Positions 1 through 52,655 of a DNA stretch of 64,000 bases are shown piece by piece (position 1 is the first letter of the stretch; every line of letters starts with the position of its first letter). Where the stretch lies: positions 17,826,125-17,890,124 of the forward strand of contig JABAKD010000016.1 in the NCBI GenBank assembly GCA_012845835.1. Direction: 5' to 3'. The position numbers were made by a program, and so were the translations under genes. Source of the stretch: Undaria pinnatifida. Its lineage: Eukaryota > Sar > Phaeophyceae > Laminariales > Alariaceae. Below the pieces are notes generated by a model. That model ran no database searches, was not told the DNA's origin, and saw only the letters and a list, made by a program, of their open reading frames with translations.

Positions 1-1990
1 GTTGGAATATGATCGGCCAACAATCATCTTAAAATAGGGATCGTTGGCTACCGATCGGTCAACGATCGTAAAAGAGCGATCGTTGGCTATCGATCGGTCA
101 ACGATCGTAAAGACGGGATCGTTGGCTGTTACCGATCGGCCAACGATCGTGAAATTTGGATAGTTGGATTCCGATCGGGCAACGATCCTAAAAAAATTAT
201 CGTTGGCTACCGATCGGCCAAAGGTCGTAAAAAAGGGAATGTTGGATTCTGATCGGCCAACGATCTTAAACTCGGATCGTTGGAATCCGATCGGCTAACT
301 TTCGTAAAAAGGAATGGAACGTTGGACAGCCAACGATCGTAAGAGAGCAATCGTTGGATTCCGATCGTCCAACGGTCGTAAAAATGTGTCGTTGGACTGC
401 CAACAATCGTGAAAATCGGATCGTTGGAATCCGATCGGCCAACGATCATAAAAAATATATCCTTGGATCCCGATCGACCAAAGATCGTAAAATTGGGACC
501 GTTGGCTACCGATCTGCCAAAGATCGTAAAAAACACATCGTTTGCTACCGATCGGCCCCAACGATCTGATCGACCAACGATCGTTTAAAAGGGATCGTTT
601 GCTACCGATCGGCCAACGATCGTAAAAACCTGGTCGTTGGCTACCGATCGGTCAACGATCGTAAAAGAGCGATCGTTGGTTACCGATCGGTCAACGATCG
701 TAATAAAGGGATTGTTGGCTATTTCCGATCGGCCAACGATCGTAAAATTTGGATCGTTGGATTCCGATCGGGCAACGATCCTAAAAAAATTATCGTTGGC
801 TACCGATCGCCCAACGATCGTAAAGATGGGATCGTTGGATTCCGATCGGCCAAATATCGTAAAAATCGGATCGTTGGATTCCGATCGGCCAACGATCGTA
901 AAAAAGGGATTGTTGGGCGGCCAACGATCGTAAAAATCGGATCGTTGGATTCCGATCGGCCAACGATCGTAAAAAAGGGATTGTTGGGCGGCCAACGATC
1001 GTAAAAATTGGATCGTTGGTTCCGATCGGGCAACGATCATTAAAAAGGGATCGTTGGATTCCGATCGGCCAACGATCGTAAGGATGGGATCGTTCGCTAC
1101 CGATCGGCCAACGATCATAAAAAAAAAGGAATCCTTGGACGGCCAACAATCGTAAAAGAAGGGTCGTTGGATCCTGATCGTCCAACGATGATCGTGAAAA
1201 GGGTCGATGGATTCCGATCGGCCAACGATCGTAAACAAGGGACCGTTGGACGGCCAACGATCGTAAAGATGGGATCTTTGGCTACCAATCGGCTAACGAT
1301 CCTACTAAATAGATCGATGGATTCTGCTCGACCAGCCATCATTAAAAAAAGGGATCGCTAGACAGCCAACGACCTTAACAGAGCGATAGTTGGATTGCGA
1401 TCGTCCAACGATCATCGTAATAAAAGACCGGTGGACTCGTAAAAATCGGATCGTTGGAATCCGATCGGCCAACGATCGTCCAACGATCGTAAAAAAAGGG
1501 TCGTTGGACGGCCAACGATCGTAAAATTTGAATCATTGGAATCCGATCGGCTAACGATCATAAAAAAGCATCGTTGGATTCCGATCGGCCAACGATCGTT
1601 AAAGATCGTTAAAATTGAATCGATGGATCCCGATCGGCCAACGATTGTCGAAAATGGATCGTTGGATTGTTCCGATCGACCAACGTTTAACAAAAAAAGG
1701 ATCGTTGGGTTATCATCGGCCAACGATCGAGAAAAAATTGGATATTTGGATTCTGATCGGCCAACGATCGTAAAAGATACGGCCAACGATCGTCGAAAAT
1801 GGATCGTTGGATTGTTCCGATCGGCCAACGTTTAACAAAAGAGGATCGTTGGATTCTCATCGGCCAACGATCGTAAAAGTTGGGTAGTTGGATTCTGATC
1901 GGCCAGCGATCGTGAAAGATAGATCGTTGGAAGGTCCACGATCGTAAAAGAGGGATCGTTGGATTCCGATAGGTCAACGATCGCAAAAGA
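1..1990. repeat. Array of palindromic repeats (GATCGTTGG..CCAACGATC)
   Basis: About 45 units of 40-50 bp run from the window edge to 1990. Each has GATCGTTGG, a short variable middle (often ATTCCGATCGG or CTACCGATCGG), CCAACGATC and then GTAAAA. The first and third parts are inverted, so every unit can form a hairpin. Units differ by substitutions and small indels, and middle segments are sometimes missing. The array probably continues beyond the window. Open frames here reflect the repeat. Confidence 0.93.
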
Positions 1991-2694
1991 GAGTTCGGAG
2001 TATATTTCCTATCCTAGCTTAGCAGGAAATGTCATATGTGATCGTCAGGGGACATGATGGGTACATTCCCGGGTTTCCGAAGTGGATGCGGATGAAGGCG
2101 GGTATAACGAGTAGAACTGCTTGTTTTTGGCTTTTACTTTATTTTTGTCCTCCGGCGAAGGGGTAAAATTGAAACTTTAGCTCACCACACTTCCACGTTT
2201 TTCCATACGAGGTATATATATGATGTGCCGTGTCAATTTGGCTCTGCTGCATTCTCAATTTGGGGAACGACAGATGGCAAAGTAGTTGTGGTGTTCGAAC
2301 TATAACAATGCATTCACAACACAGGGAGCGCTATCAATAGCTGGCACGTCCGGCTGCCGTGCCAAAGGCAGCGCAAGCGGCTGCTCATTCCATGTCTTCA
2401 CCGTACAAGTTTCTGTCCCTCATCGGAACGAAACGCTGCTACTGGGGTGTGTGCAGTTTTCGGCAACCGCTGAAGGAGAAAGAACAGCTTACTACGGATC
2501 GTATGTATGCATCGTTCGCCGTTTTGGGGATTGAAAATACGTTAATCAATGGTACAATATCGCGGGCCACCCCTTCTTTCTTGTTTTTAGGGGTCTTGAT
2601 GCTGCCAGGTATAGCCCGGCCCGCCCATCAAGCAGCGGTTTGCTTTACCAGTCGCACGGTGGGGTCAACTAGGGTCTTTGAATCCGACACTAAT
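1991..2694. other. No clear gene
   Basis: 2145-2265 resembles a fragment of retroposon P1 (TCCTCCGGCGAAGGGG, TTAGCTCACCACACTTCCAC). The rest has only overlapping short frames. Confidence 0.4.
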
Positions 2695-3040
2695 GTGTAA
2701 TTTGTCAGATCTTGTTGTCTTGATGTTTGTCGTTCCGATCTTATGGTATGGACAGTTTGTCTGATCGCATAATCTTGACTTGTTGCCTGACCCACTCTCT
2801 CTAAACAGTCACCAGAGACATGACTCCCGAAACATTAACTTCAACTCTGGTTTTCTCTAAACCAAAACAATGTGTAGTTTGTCTGATCTTACTATATTGA
2901 GACAGTTTGTCCGATCACATCCTGTTGACATTGTGCGCCATCGCATTTTCTTGACTTCCTGTCTGGCCCACTCTCTCCAAACAGCCACCAAGCATGACTC
3001 TCGCCAATTATTTTTTGTCAACTCCATCCCGAACAATTAT
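2695..3040. repeat. About 173-bp tandem duplication
   Basis: GACAGTTTGTCTGATCGCAT, GACCCACTCTCTCTAAACAG and the following CACCAGAGACATGACTC recur at 2900-3000 as GACAGTTTGTCCGATCACAT, GGCCCACTCTCTCCAAACAG and CACCAAGCATGACTC. Confidence 0.8.
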
Positions 3041-4058
3041 TATAGCCCCCATGCGGCTATAAGTATCGGTGGCTTACAGCAGTATGGACATGAGAGTGCC
3101 ACGACTGTATTGTCAGGATATGGCAGTATTGTGACGGTTCTCCCTCCATCGAGGGGTCGTGTAAGGGCTTTGGTATGCACTACAAAAATGATTTGCAGCA
3201 AGTAGCGATTTGCTGTACGCAACATACTCTTCATCTGACATACTGGTAACGCGAAGAGCACAGCAGCAGCGTAGTGAGCTGTTGCGGTAGATTCAAAATG
3301 TAGAGTCAATTCGCATGTTTCATGCGGCAAAACCCTAATAAACCGCATAACCGCTCGAGCGAACCTTAGCCGTTTAGTTGTGATATTCGCGGCCACACCG
3401 CGTTTCGCAGTAATCGTGTAGGTTTTACTTTAGGCACTTTCTGTTCTTTCGCTTGTGGTCGATTGTATATAATCCAAACCCTATCGCCCCTCTTCTTCTC
3501 GTGAACCTTTCTCTCCTCTTGGACACCACCACCGGCGTTAATTTTCCCTTCGTCTTCCGACAAAATGCAGTGCGTACTTCATTTTAAACCCAAAAGCTGA
3601 CCGAAAATGCACCGAATAGTACCACTCTCGCCGGATTCATTTCTCGTTTGCTGGGTGTACTCATTTGATTGAACGTGCACTATCTCCCTTTTTACACAGT
3701 TATTGTACGTACAGTCAACATTGGAATGCACATTGTTCTATCCAAAATCTTCACAACTGTCCGTGGAGCGTCGTTCCGTTCATCGTCTCTCCGGAGCTGA
3801 ATCTCATGCCTCCAGTCGGTTGACCCCGACGAACACTGTTTGCCTCCTGCGGGGCGTTGGACGTAACGCGGCATCTCCGCAATACGATCCGTGCGGAGAT
3901 CCCACTGAATAGGTTATGAGCCTCGAAGCACGTAAGCACTGCACAGCTGCTGTATGCTTTTTACGCTGCCAGACTACGCGTCTCAGTTGTTGCGTCAGCT
4001 GTAGGAGGATCGGTTACCCGACGACAGCGAAGAAGGAAAGCAGAACACATCGCATGTA
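3041..4058. other. No clear gene; one short minus frame
   Basis: A minus-strand frame at 3366-3563 (65 codons, lysine-rich, SEDEGKINAGGGVQEERKVH at the start) and a second at 3040-3396 are open but have no supporting splice or start context. I do not call them. Confidence 0.25.
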
Positions 4059-4392
4059 CGACACGTGCTACGATAGAGGTAACACTTTGTGTCTATTTTG
4101 TTTTCTGAATAACGGAGCTCCTTAGCCCAAAATCGTCAGAAATAGGCCATTCTATTTTGCAAGATTCCCGTTTTGTGCCTAGGCCATGGGATTTTGCATC
4201 CGGTAACACATTTATTTTCCTCCATATCAGTTTTTGGGATAGGTCTTAACGCCTTTACAACTGGAAACCTTTTTGGGGGGACAAATTTACTTCAAGTTAG
4301 TATAGGGAGGGATTTGGGGGCTCTTATGGGGTGAAGCTCCCAAATCTAGGAACCTAAGAAAGAAAAGTGGCGCACCTTCATCGTGGCACGCG
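4059..4392. mobile_element. Family M1 element
   Basis: Left end CACGTGCTACGATAGAGGTA, right end CACCTTCATCGTGGCACGCG. It includes the GGACAAATTTACTTCAAGTT block also seen at 33.4 and 55.4 kb. Confidence 0.72.
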
Positions 4393-4407
4393 TCTTTCTT
4401 AGATACA

Positions 4408-4668
4408 TGCCATACGGTAGAGGTGTCCACCTTATTTGTTTTTATAAGGCCTCTTCGCTTGAGGAGAGCTCTATATACCTAACCCAAAAAACCAATTTTG
4501 ATATCAACGAACGTGAAACCGAATGAACAAATCCCATGGTCTAGGTATACCAGCACTCGGATCGTACAGCAAGTCTGAAGTTCGGGGCGATTTTGGGTTA
4601 AGAGCCCCGTCATGCAGATTTTATTCTTCCAAACAAATGCTACCTCTATGGTAAAACGTGTCGTACAC
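4408..4668. mobile_element. Family M1 element
   Basis: Left end GCCATACGGTAGAGGTGTCC, right end TGCTACCTCTATGGTAAAAC, with TGGGTTAAGAGCCCCGTCAT inside. Confidence 0.68.
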
Positions 4669-4690
4669 AGTCCATTACATCAGTCGTAGC

Positions 4691-4916
4691 AGACGCATGC
4701 CAAGGTACGGGTGCGCCCATTATTTTTTTCGTGGCGCTGCTCGCTTGAGGAGCTTTTTACCCCACCTAGGCACTGACTTTGAGAAGTAATGAAAGTACAA
4801 CCTGCTGAAAGCAATCCCGTGGCCTAGGTACAACGCGATTAATAGCGTAAAACTCAACTGGAATAGAAAATACTCAAGGCCAACAAGTGCTACTCCTATT
4901 GCAGCACTCATGCGCA
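4691..4916. mobile_element. Family M1 element, diverged
   Basis: GCATGCCAAGGTACGGGTGC and GTGCTACTCCTATTGCAGCA are degraded ends around CTTGAGGAGC and CGTGGCCTAGGTACA. Three M1 copies thus lie in a row from 4059. Confidence 0.5.
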
Positions 4917-4935
4917 CTCATTCATACACGAATAT

Positions 4936-5745
4936 GGCATTACGTAGGTGACTGGTTTGTGTCAGACATCATCTCGAGAAAAAAAGCACTACGTAGGTCC
5001 TCCTCATCACAGCGAGGGTTGCTCCGCCAGTTTTCGGGCAAGATCCTCGTCCACGAAACCGAATGCGCCCAGACCCCTGTCTCGAGGAACGCCGCACAAA
5101 AAGTACTCCCCTCGGAGGCGTTCTCGAGTCTCAGGATCGGCGCGGCACCCCATCGCCTGCGTCGTGCAACAATTGAGTTTTATTATTATTATTATCATGA
5201 GTGGAAAATTGAAGTGTGACAAATGAGGAGGAAAGCGGTATAACATGACGTGTATGGCGAGAAGTCAGCTGATGAGCCACATGCCACGGATGGTAGTTGT
5301 TACCTCACGGCCTTGGATTGGCCGGTAAACGCGCCCTTCCGTCTCGCCCTTCCGTCTCAGATGACTATCAAGACCGTGGGGAAAATATCAAGCTGCTTCT
5401 CTCCTACTTTTGACATGCTTACTTGGAGACCTGCAGGGATTCTCTGTGTCCCACCCCCAAACAACTGAACAAATGGCGTCGGAGGCACTTTCGGGCGCAA
5501 AACATTTATGGCCGACAAGGGCTCCTCTTAACTAAGGAACTCGCCGTCCTGGTTTTGTTGTAACGCGAGTTGTTGCGACGTTTTTCAGGTTTTGACAACA
5601 CGCGTCGCCGTATGCGTGCTTTAGTTCGATGGCTTTCAACATTTGTCAACCTGTACTCAACGTATATTGGATGGGATGGGATGGGCTTCGACCTTGTGAC
5701 CAAGGCGGAGGGTCTGTCTACCGAGGGCGGGGGGGGGGGGGGGGG
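4936..5745. other. No clear gene
   Basis: Short frames on both strands only; a TTATTATTATTATTATCA run at 5179. A GTCTGTCTACCGAGGGCGGG motif just before the SINE links it to the G-rich repeats at 8.3-8.7 kb. Confidence 0.3.
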
Positions 5746-6113
5746 CGTACTCAATTTGTGCATGGCCGTAGTCGTATGACCATAGACCCTCGCATCCCTA
5801 CTATGCCGGGACGGAGCACGTCGGGTTTTCACCAACCAGGCAGACATTGCTTGCACCAAGCGCGAAGCGCCGTGAGGTGTTCGGCGAATCGCATGAAGGG
5901 TGAACTGCATCGTTCCAATAACCGCTCGCAAGACGGACTTCGGCACCTTGTGCCTACTTTCTTGCTTATGGATGACAGCGTCAATTAGTTAATTTATTTT
6001 CTGGTGTGACCACTCCAGAGACAGCAATGGGTATTACTATGTGACTGCCTCGTGGATGCCTTACCATATTCACACTACGTCAGGCGATAATTCTGCTTGT
6101 GCGGAGTTGGGCG
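5746..6113 (-). mobile_element. SINE S1, near full length, poly(C) tail
   Basis: Read on the minus strand. The left side is a G run (5729-5745), then CGTACTCAATTTGTGCATGG and GTCGTATGACCATAGACCCT. The first 80 bp match the 3' end of the LINE at 6114. The 5' end is near TTGTGCGGAGTTGGGCGGG. About 368 bp, with no long frame. It lies head to tail against the LINE's 3' end. Confidence 0.82.
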
Positions 6114-8289
6114 GGAGGGGGGGAGGGTACTCATTTGTTGCTTGCCTTAGTCATTTGACCATTGACCACGCATCCCTTTCGAGACGGAGCACTGTTCCTA
6201 CTCCTAATAGAGACACCTCCAACATTTGGGCGGTCATGACGCTTCTTCCATATACCACATAGAAACTGCTTCCTTATCCTATCCCCGTCCTGTTTCGCCG
6301 TCTGCGGCCACCACCTATCTCCTAGGATAGCGATCGTTTTCTCGCTACTCTCTAGTCTACCAAGCTCTTTCATGTCACATACGTCCAATTTCCTCATCTG
6401 TTCCTCCAATGCATCCCGTTCCTCCTTGTATATTTCACATTCTTCTACTGTGCGAGTCCTACTCTCTATTGTTGTGCCACACGGGCACATATTTGTAGCT
6501 ATGTCCTCCTCCTCCCGACTACTGGTGTATCTCTTTCTTCTTTCTGGTAGATCCAGGTCTCCTACACGAAATCGCAGTTCCAGCTTTTTTTTCGCGTAGT
6601 CCATTGGGTCGTGCAGATACGTTTTCCTTACGATGTCTTCCAATGTCTTCCCTCAACTCCCCGAATACCTCTAAGTGCTTCTCCTCTATCACCTTATGTA
6701 TTAGCAATAGCCCTTCCCTTTCTTTTATTATTTATTTTACTTCTGCCTTGTACCCACCAAAATTCTCCATTAGTACCTCCTCTTGGTCTCCCCCTAAATC
6801 CTTCCATATTTTCTCGTCTACGTTATCCCATCTTATTCCAGCTCGCCCTTGTGTTATTCTCTCCCATACAGCCCTATCAACTATGATGTTTGGCAACCTC
6901 TTTTCTGGAACATTATTTACTTTTTTTGTCAGTTCAACTTTCTTACGTCTCTATTTGTTTTAAGTGGGTACATTCCTAGTTCTGCTCTTAACACTGCTTA
7001 TTACTCGTCGAACTTGAGCATCCTAGTGTCTTTTTAGCTGCTGTCACCTGCACTGCTGTTTCCAGTTTTTTTACGAACTTCGCGTTCTCTTCCCATACTT
7101 CTCCTGCATACTCTAGCTTTGCTACGATCACATTAATCAGAATACATATTTTAATCCTAGTGTCAAGGTGCGGCTCTGTTAGGATCGCATCCATCTTGCC
7201 TTCGCCTTTCCTATTACTTTCACTATGTGTGCATCCCAAGAGCAGTCCTTTGAGATCTCTACGCCAAGGTACGTATACTGGTCTACGATCGGTAGTTCAT
7301 CTTCTCCCCACTTCCATTTGAAATTGACCGGATTCACCTTATCTTCGTTACGTACAACTACTTACTGCTCATGCTTTCACGTTGGCTGTCACTCTCCATT
7401 TCCTTGTGTACTCTATCTAGTGGTTTTTCTACCTGTTTCTGTAGTCCTTCGGGTGTTTCTGATATCCCCACGAAACCATCCGCAAACATCAACCCCGACA
7501 CCGTATTTTCCTCCATCGTGACTCCTTGCTTTCCTCCTTCGACTGCTACCATCATGTCATTAATATATACCTTGAGTAGATTGGGTGATAGTGTACATCC
7601 CTGTGCAACTCCTTGTAAAATATCAACATATTTAGATATTTGCCCGTCCAGCATCACAGCACTCCTCGCACATTCCGTCATATTTTTCATCATTCTCCAC
7701 ATCTTTCCTCTGATCCCAATTCCCCACATATTTTTCCACAACCCATTCCTCCATAATGTGCCATAGGCCTTCCGTGCACCTAGGAAGAAACAGTACGTCG
7801 TTGGCCCGGCGTATTTCCTACCTTGAATTATCTCACCTAATGTGTGCACATTGTCTACGCAACTGCGGTTTGACCTAAACCCTGCTTGCCCTTCGCTTGT
7901 TTTTTCGTCCTTTCCCAGCATTGTTCCCGTTCTATCGTTCAAAATCTTACAGAATGTTTTGCCTACGGTGCTCAGTAGCGTTACCCCTCGGTAGTTCCTT
8001 GGGTCAACCGTATCTCCTTCCTTGAATAGCTGTACTACTACTCCTTCTCTCCACCCCTTAGGCGCGTACTCGTTTTTCCTTATCCAATTATACAACATAA
8101 TCATCATGGTAAGCATACCTTCTCCCCTGCACTTCATGAGTGTATTCGCTAGTTTTTCTGCCCCTGCTGCCTTTCTATTCTTAAGGTTAGCTGCACACTC
8201 CTTTACTTCTCCTCTTGTGAACTCTCTCTGCAACCCGCCTGAACCACGGTCTTCCATTTCTGACGCACCTACGTTCGCCTCTTTCCGAA
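6114..8289 (-). mobile_element. LINE (non-LTR retrotransposon), 5'-truncated, poly(C) tail
   Basis: The minus strand encodes a reverse transcriptase in several frames. The RT part (7358-8257) shows NYRGVTLLSTVGK, EGQAGFRSNRSCVDN, VAQGCTLSPNLLKVYINDM and LMFADGFVG, the blocks of a LINE polymerase. Two catalytic aspartates are replaced: FLDxxKAYD reads FLGARKAYG, and FADD reads FADG. A C-terminal part (6131-6643) has a CPCG..EEC cysteine motif and ends QMTKASNK-stop, about 10 bp before the C-rich tail. The element is inactive: it is truncated near the start of the RT domain, and indels split the coding region between 6643 and 7358. Confidence 0.88.
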
Positions 8290-8737
8290 GGGGGGGGGGG
8301 GGGGGGGGGGGGGGGCTCTAAATACCAGGAGGGCGGGGTAAGGAGTCTATCGGTTGGGAGGGGGGAGTCTGTCTACCAGGAGGGGGGGATCCATCTACAT
8401 GAAGGAGGAGATCTGTTTGTACGGAGGCCGGTCTCCCTACCGAGGGTGCCGGGGCTCTACCTACCAGGGGGGGTAGATCTTTTCACTAGGGGAGGGGCAG
8501 GTCTGTCTACCGGTGGGGTTAGACCAATGGTAAAATTGGATAATGGGAGGTTTGCGACCTCAGATTTAAATGAACTTTACCGAAAAATCATTATTAGAAA
8601 TAAAAGGCTAAAATGATTATTGTCGGGGGTCAGTCTACCGGGAGGGCGGGGATCTGTCTACGAACGGGGGTGGTGGTCTGTCTACCAGGGGCGGGGGGGT
8701 CTATCTACCATAGGGGGGGGCGCCTATCTACCAGGGG
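8290..8737. repeat. G-rich minisatellite around TCTGTCTACC
   Basis: After a 29-G run, units such as GTCTGTCTACCAGGAGGGGG recur irregularly every 25-40 bp. The same motif resumes at 9018-9100 beyond the SINE, which therefore appears inserted in the array. Confidence 0.75.
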
Positions 8738-9018
8738 GCGGGGGGGGGGTGTGCTCTTTTCATGCACAGCCGTCGTCGTAAGACCATAGACCCTGGCACC
8801 CCCGCAATGCCGGGAAGGGGCACGTCGGGTTTTCTCATCGACCGGGCAGGCATCGCACCCACCAATCCCGAAGTGCCGCAGAGTGTTCGGCGCGGCGCGT
8901 AAAAGGGTGACCTGCATCCTGCTGTGAACCGCTTGTGAGCCGGACTTCAGCACCTTGCGCATACGTTCTTGCCTATAGATGACAGCTTCGAGTGGATCAG
9001 TTTAATTTCTGGCGTGAG
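8738..9018 (-). mobile_element. SINE S1, poly(C) tail, diverged
   Basis: G run, then TTTTCATGCACAGCCGTCGT, ATAGACCCTGGCACCCCCGC and GATGACAGCTTCGAGTGGAT at the far side. The 5' 90 bp present in the best copies are missing. Confidence 0.75.
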
Positions 9019-9084
9019 TTGTCTATCAAGAGGGAAGATCTGTCTGCCGGAGGGGAAGGGTCTACCAGGAGGGGGAGGGGTATC

Positions 9085-9350
9085 TGAGTCGTCTACGGTA
9101 CCCCTCCCCCCCCCCAACTTTCATTTGACGAAATCGCCGGTTTTGAAACCAGCTCCCGGGCGTATCTTCCGGAAGACGGTGCTCATTGCCACCCCGACGT
9201 CGTTGTTTGATAGTCATTTGCATAAACGAAAAAATACGCGAAGTTATTCTTTTCATAGCATCCTTCCTGGTGTCGAGCAGCTATGAAACGTTCGAAAAAG
9301 AAAATCGGTGGTTTTGGTGGGGAGAGCTATATCGTAGAATCAGTCGCCTT
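9085..9350 (+). mobile_element. Family M2 element
   Basis: TTTGACGAAATCGCCGGTTT, GCATCCTTCCTGGTGTCGAG and a right end GAGCTATATCGTAGAATCAG are present. Confidence 0.7.
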
Positions 9351-9506
9351 CTCATCGAGGCACAGCGCAGAAAGGCGCGCATCGAGCTTTTTGGGACAGC
9401 AAGCGATCTCAAGCTGTTGGCGTTGTTGACCTCAAAGAGCAACAACATAGCTTCCGCAGATACTTCGAAGTATGTCAATTGTTGTCAATACATTTTTTCT
9501 GTCGTC

Positions 9507-51310
<41,804 letters not shown>

Positions 51311-51419
51311 CTAAGTAGGGGGGATAGGGCATGCAACAGAGCTATCAAAACCCGTCCGTACCATAGAAAACTTCTGGGAACATGTCGGCGGAATGAATGC
51401 ACACCATTACGGAAGCGCA

Positions 51420-51540
51420 GGATAGGAAATCGAGGGGTTCCGCAGATCCTTATCGCTTCGCGCTAGTCGCCGTCGGGGGGCCGGCATTCATCGACCTTTA
51501 CTGAGTCCTCCCCACGGTGGGGAGTCGCATCTTGTGTGGA
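51420..51540 (-). pseudogene. Decayed partial copy of the exon at 51086
   Basis: The minus strand reads RGEDSVKVDECRPPDGD, then, out of frame, EPLDFLSC, echoing REEKDDDECQPPDRG and DYLDFLSS of the intact exon. It sits about 110 bp upstream of it. Confidence 0.75.
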
Positions 51541-51548
51541 CAAGCGTT

Positions 51549-51764
51549 TTTCTGACCGATCTGATCGATCTGACCGATCTGATCGTTCTGACCTATGTGA
51601 CCGATCTGACCGATCTGACCGATCTGTCCGATCTGACCGGTCTGATCGATCTGACCGACCTGACCGACCTGACCGATCTGACCGATCTGACCGATCTGAC
51701 CGATCTGACCGATCTGACCGATCTGACCGATCTGACCGATCTGACCGATCTGACCGATCTGACC
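51549..51764. repeat. (GATCTGACC)n nonamer array
   Basis: About 24 nine-base units, with variants such as GATCGTTCTGACC at the left. Both strands are open as Arg-Ser-Asp or Asp-Leu-Thr repeats because nine is a multiple of three. It adjoins the decayed exon copy. Confidence 0.93.
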
Positions 51765-51819
51765 TCCTCAAGTGTGAAACCGTCGGTTAACATGGTCGTC
51801 TTTTTTACGAGCACATTTG

Positions 51820-51945
51820 TCGCTTAGAAATGCTGGTCTGGTTGCGCGGGCGAACGCCTTCGAAGTCATGTTTCGGGGGTGAGATATTGAGCTAGCCCAT
51901 CATGATGCTGCACCCCGTATCATAGCGCGGAATTGCTCTTCTCCC
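51820..51945. mobile_element. Family M4 element
   Basis: TGGTCTGGTTGCGCGGGCGA, CGAAGTCATGTTTCGGGGGT and AGATATTGAGCTAGCCC identify it. Confidence 0.55.
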
Positions 51946-51964
51946 AATTCGGGGCGGGGGGGGG

Positions 51965-52510
51965 GGGGGGCATTTGTTGCCTGCCTTAGTTATTTGGCCA
52001 TTGACCACGCATCTCCCGTTCGAGACGGAGCGCTCTCGTACTCTCAATAGAGGCACCTTCAACATTTAGGCACTCAGTACGTTTTTTTCTGTTTGTTTCA
52101 TGAAAAATGTTTTGGTTCGTGTTACCCCGTTGCTGTTTCGCCGCCCGTGGCCACTATCTATATCCTAGGATGATGGCGATGATGGCTATCGTTTTCTCGC
52201 TATTATCTAGTGTGCCAAGCTTTCACCGCGTCACATTCGTCTATTCCTCATCCCCTCCTACACACCCCGTTCCTCCGTGTATAAACCACAGTCTCCCAAC
52301 TATGTTCTACTCTCTTTTGATTTGCCACAAGAGCAAATCTGCGCAAGTTCGTTCTCCTCCACCCGACTACTGGTATATCCTCCTTCTTCTTTCCGGCGGC
52401 CGTCCAGGCCCCCCACCCGAAATTGCGGTTTCAGCGTCTTCGCGTAATCCATTGGGCCGCACAAACACGTGTTCTTCCCTATCCTCCACTCACACCTCCG
52501 TATACATATT
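51965..52510 (-). mobile_element. LINE 3' fragment with poly(C) tail
   Basis: It begins on the plus strand with a G run (51954-51970), then CATTTGTTGCCTGCCTTAGT and GACCACGCATCTCCCGTTCG, matching the LINE at 6114. Similarity to the LINE continues to about 52510 (GAAATTGCGGTTTCAGCGTC versus GAAATCGCAGTTCCAGCTTT). It is the 3'-most 540 bp, degraded by indels. Confidence 0.72.
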
Positions 52511-52655
52511 AATGTGGGGGGTCAGGTAACTCATGATCAGGCGTCGGGGGGCTCAAGTGTTGACATTTGTTCGTGTACCTGACTGTTGTTACGGGCACAC
52601 ATATATTCGAACGGGTTCTCTCAGCAGCCGCGTCTGCCACACTTTTCCGTTTGCC

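Noticed and set aside
1-1990. CRISPR array
   Set aside because: Repeats are palindromic and contiguous, the variable parts are only about 10 bp and mostly alike, there are no unique spacers or cas genes, and the DNA is eukaryotic.
2286-2700. Short plus-strand genes
   Set aside because: Two overlapping frames compete and neither has a recognisable feature.
5746-6113. 5S rRNA-derived SINE
   Set aside because: Part of the minus strand (TAGTAGGGATGCGAGGGTC) resembles the 5S rRNA box C region, but the same bases belong to the LINE's coding end, which explains them better.
9281-9478. Further 3' exon of the LRR gene
   Set aside because: Both strands are open over about 130 bp beside an M2 element, but no border fits after the stop-bearing exon at 9507.
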